Below are positions 63,532 through 64,000 of a stretch of DNA of 64,000 nucleotides, one piece after another. The DNA comes from Dimorphilus gyrociliatus (lineage: Eukaryota; Annelida; Polychaeta; Dinophilidae), in NCBI GenBank assembly GCA_904063045.1, contig CAJFCJ010000006.1, forward strand, positions 1,439,647 to 1,503,646. The letters are read 5' to 3'. The first letter of the stretch is position 1; every line of letters starts with the position of its first letter. The position numbers and the translations under genes were made by a program. The notes beneath the pieces are model-generated. The model made no database searches. It was given only the letters and a program-made list of their open reading frames with translations, and was not told the origin of the DNA.

Positions 63532-64000
63532 TTACAAATCGTATAAAGAACACCAAAAATTTTCACCACATTCCGAAAATGTTAGTTTATGTAAGCATTC
63601 CCCGAATAATTTGTTTGTTATCTTTTTACATTTCTTGACTTGAATATGCAAAGATAATTGTGTCTTGTTAACTGGACTAAATACAAACATTTCGTTAAAA
63701 TATGTTGTTTGTTCATTTTGTTTTTGATTGAATGTACGTCGTTTTTCCAAATGAAATTTTGTATCGTCATCTAACAGTCGAATTTGAACGAAAAATTCTG
63801 TATATGAGAAAGGAAAGGAAAAAGTAATGGGTGCAAGTTAGTTCCCAGATGCGTAATCTATGTAAATGTCATATCAAATTCGTTGAATGTTACTAACCGC
63901 TTCTCTTCCTTCTACCGAGCGTTTCCAACCTAATAACGGAAACAGTAAGCTCCTGGTCGAAAATAATGTTGATTAATAGCAAACCAGAAGGAAGCCTGCC
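63532..64000 (-). CDS. C-terminal C2 domain exons of a synaptotagmin/rabphilin-like protein, truncated by window edge
   Basis: Last exon 63797-63532 (stop at 63532) and the exon before it, from 63898 past the window edge. Joined at G|AA they give ...GLLLINIIFDQELTVSVIRL, GRRKRSGEFFVQIRLLDDDT, EKRRTFNQKQNEQTTYFNEM and FVFSPVNKTQLSLHIQVKK, then FGECLHKLTF. This follows the C2 beta-sandwich order (L.V.V..L......FV.I.LL....K...TK....N..FNE.F.F). The Ca2+-binding Asp pattern is not complete, so a Ca2+-independent C2 is possible. The protein starts outside the window, so the family (synaptotagmin, rabphilin, SYTL, RIMS) is not fixed. Translation of this end is confident. Confidence 0.7.

Overview
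The window is a piece of an animal nuclear genome: AT-rich, gene-dense, with spliced genes on both strands, short GT-AG introns (many 45-120 bp), short intergenic distances and many (TA)n and (CT)n microsatellites. The recognisable proteins (TDP-43, NT5C2, NCKIPSD, NAA35, MED17, TATDN2, neprilysin, a GnRH/AKH/corazonin-type receptor, sarcospan, a PLEKHG5-type RhoGEF) are bilaterian. Compactness, divergent ionotropic receptors and divergent TALE homeobox suggest a small-genome protostome, probably a lophotrochozoan such as a miniature annelid (Dimorphilus-like); this species guess is inference. I see no bacterial, viral, CRISPR or IS-type element. For most genes I rebuilt exons by hand; cumulative lengths are divisible by three with GT-AG boundaries, giving full-length models.

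Layout. 0-10 kb: a single-exon type I membrane protein (-), an 11-exon NT5C2 purine 5'-nucleotidase (-), a 3.3-kb gene-poor interval, and a LENG9-like RNA-repair-type protein (+). 10-21 kb: an intronless GPCR (+), NCKIPSD/SPIN90 (-) head-to-head with TATDN2 (+), a divergent TALE homeobox gene with an eh1 motif (-), and TARDBP/TDP-43 (+). 21-32 kb: a 19-exon divergent ionotropic glutamate receptor (-), head-to-head with a PAN/hemopexin-like secreted protein (+), then a 14-exon neprilysin-family M13 peptidase (+). 32-46 kb: NAA35 (-) head-to-head with MED17 (+) over 127 bp, a repeat-poor 2-kb gap, an unrecognised 11-exon coiled-coil protein with large introns (+), and a sarcospan-like four-TM protein (-). 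47-53 kb: an intronless GPCR (+), a short IR-type ionotropic receptor (+) and a PLEKHG5-like RhoGEF (-) that may have extra upstream first exons. 53-64 kb: 6 kb of TA/GA-rich DNA, a GnRH/AKH/corazonin-type receptor (+), more TA-rich DNA, and the last two exons of a C2-domain protein (-) cut by the window edge.

The genes do not form one pathway. Themes are actin/Rho control (NCKIPSD, PLEKHG5-like), RNA and transcription (TDP-43, MED17, LENG9-like, TALE factor) and neuronal signalling (two iGluR-type channels, three GPCRs, neprilysin). The most notable non-coding signal is a recurring AGATGGCG/CGCCATCT motif, some copies matching the CTCF core consensus, that sits mainly between genes; others are a GU repeat just upstream of a splice acceptor in the TDP-43 gene itself, and TA-rich palindromes carrying ACTGTA/TACAGT.
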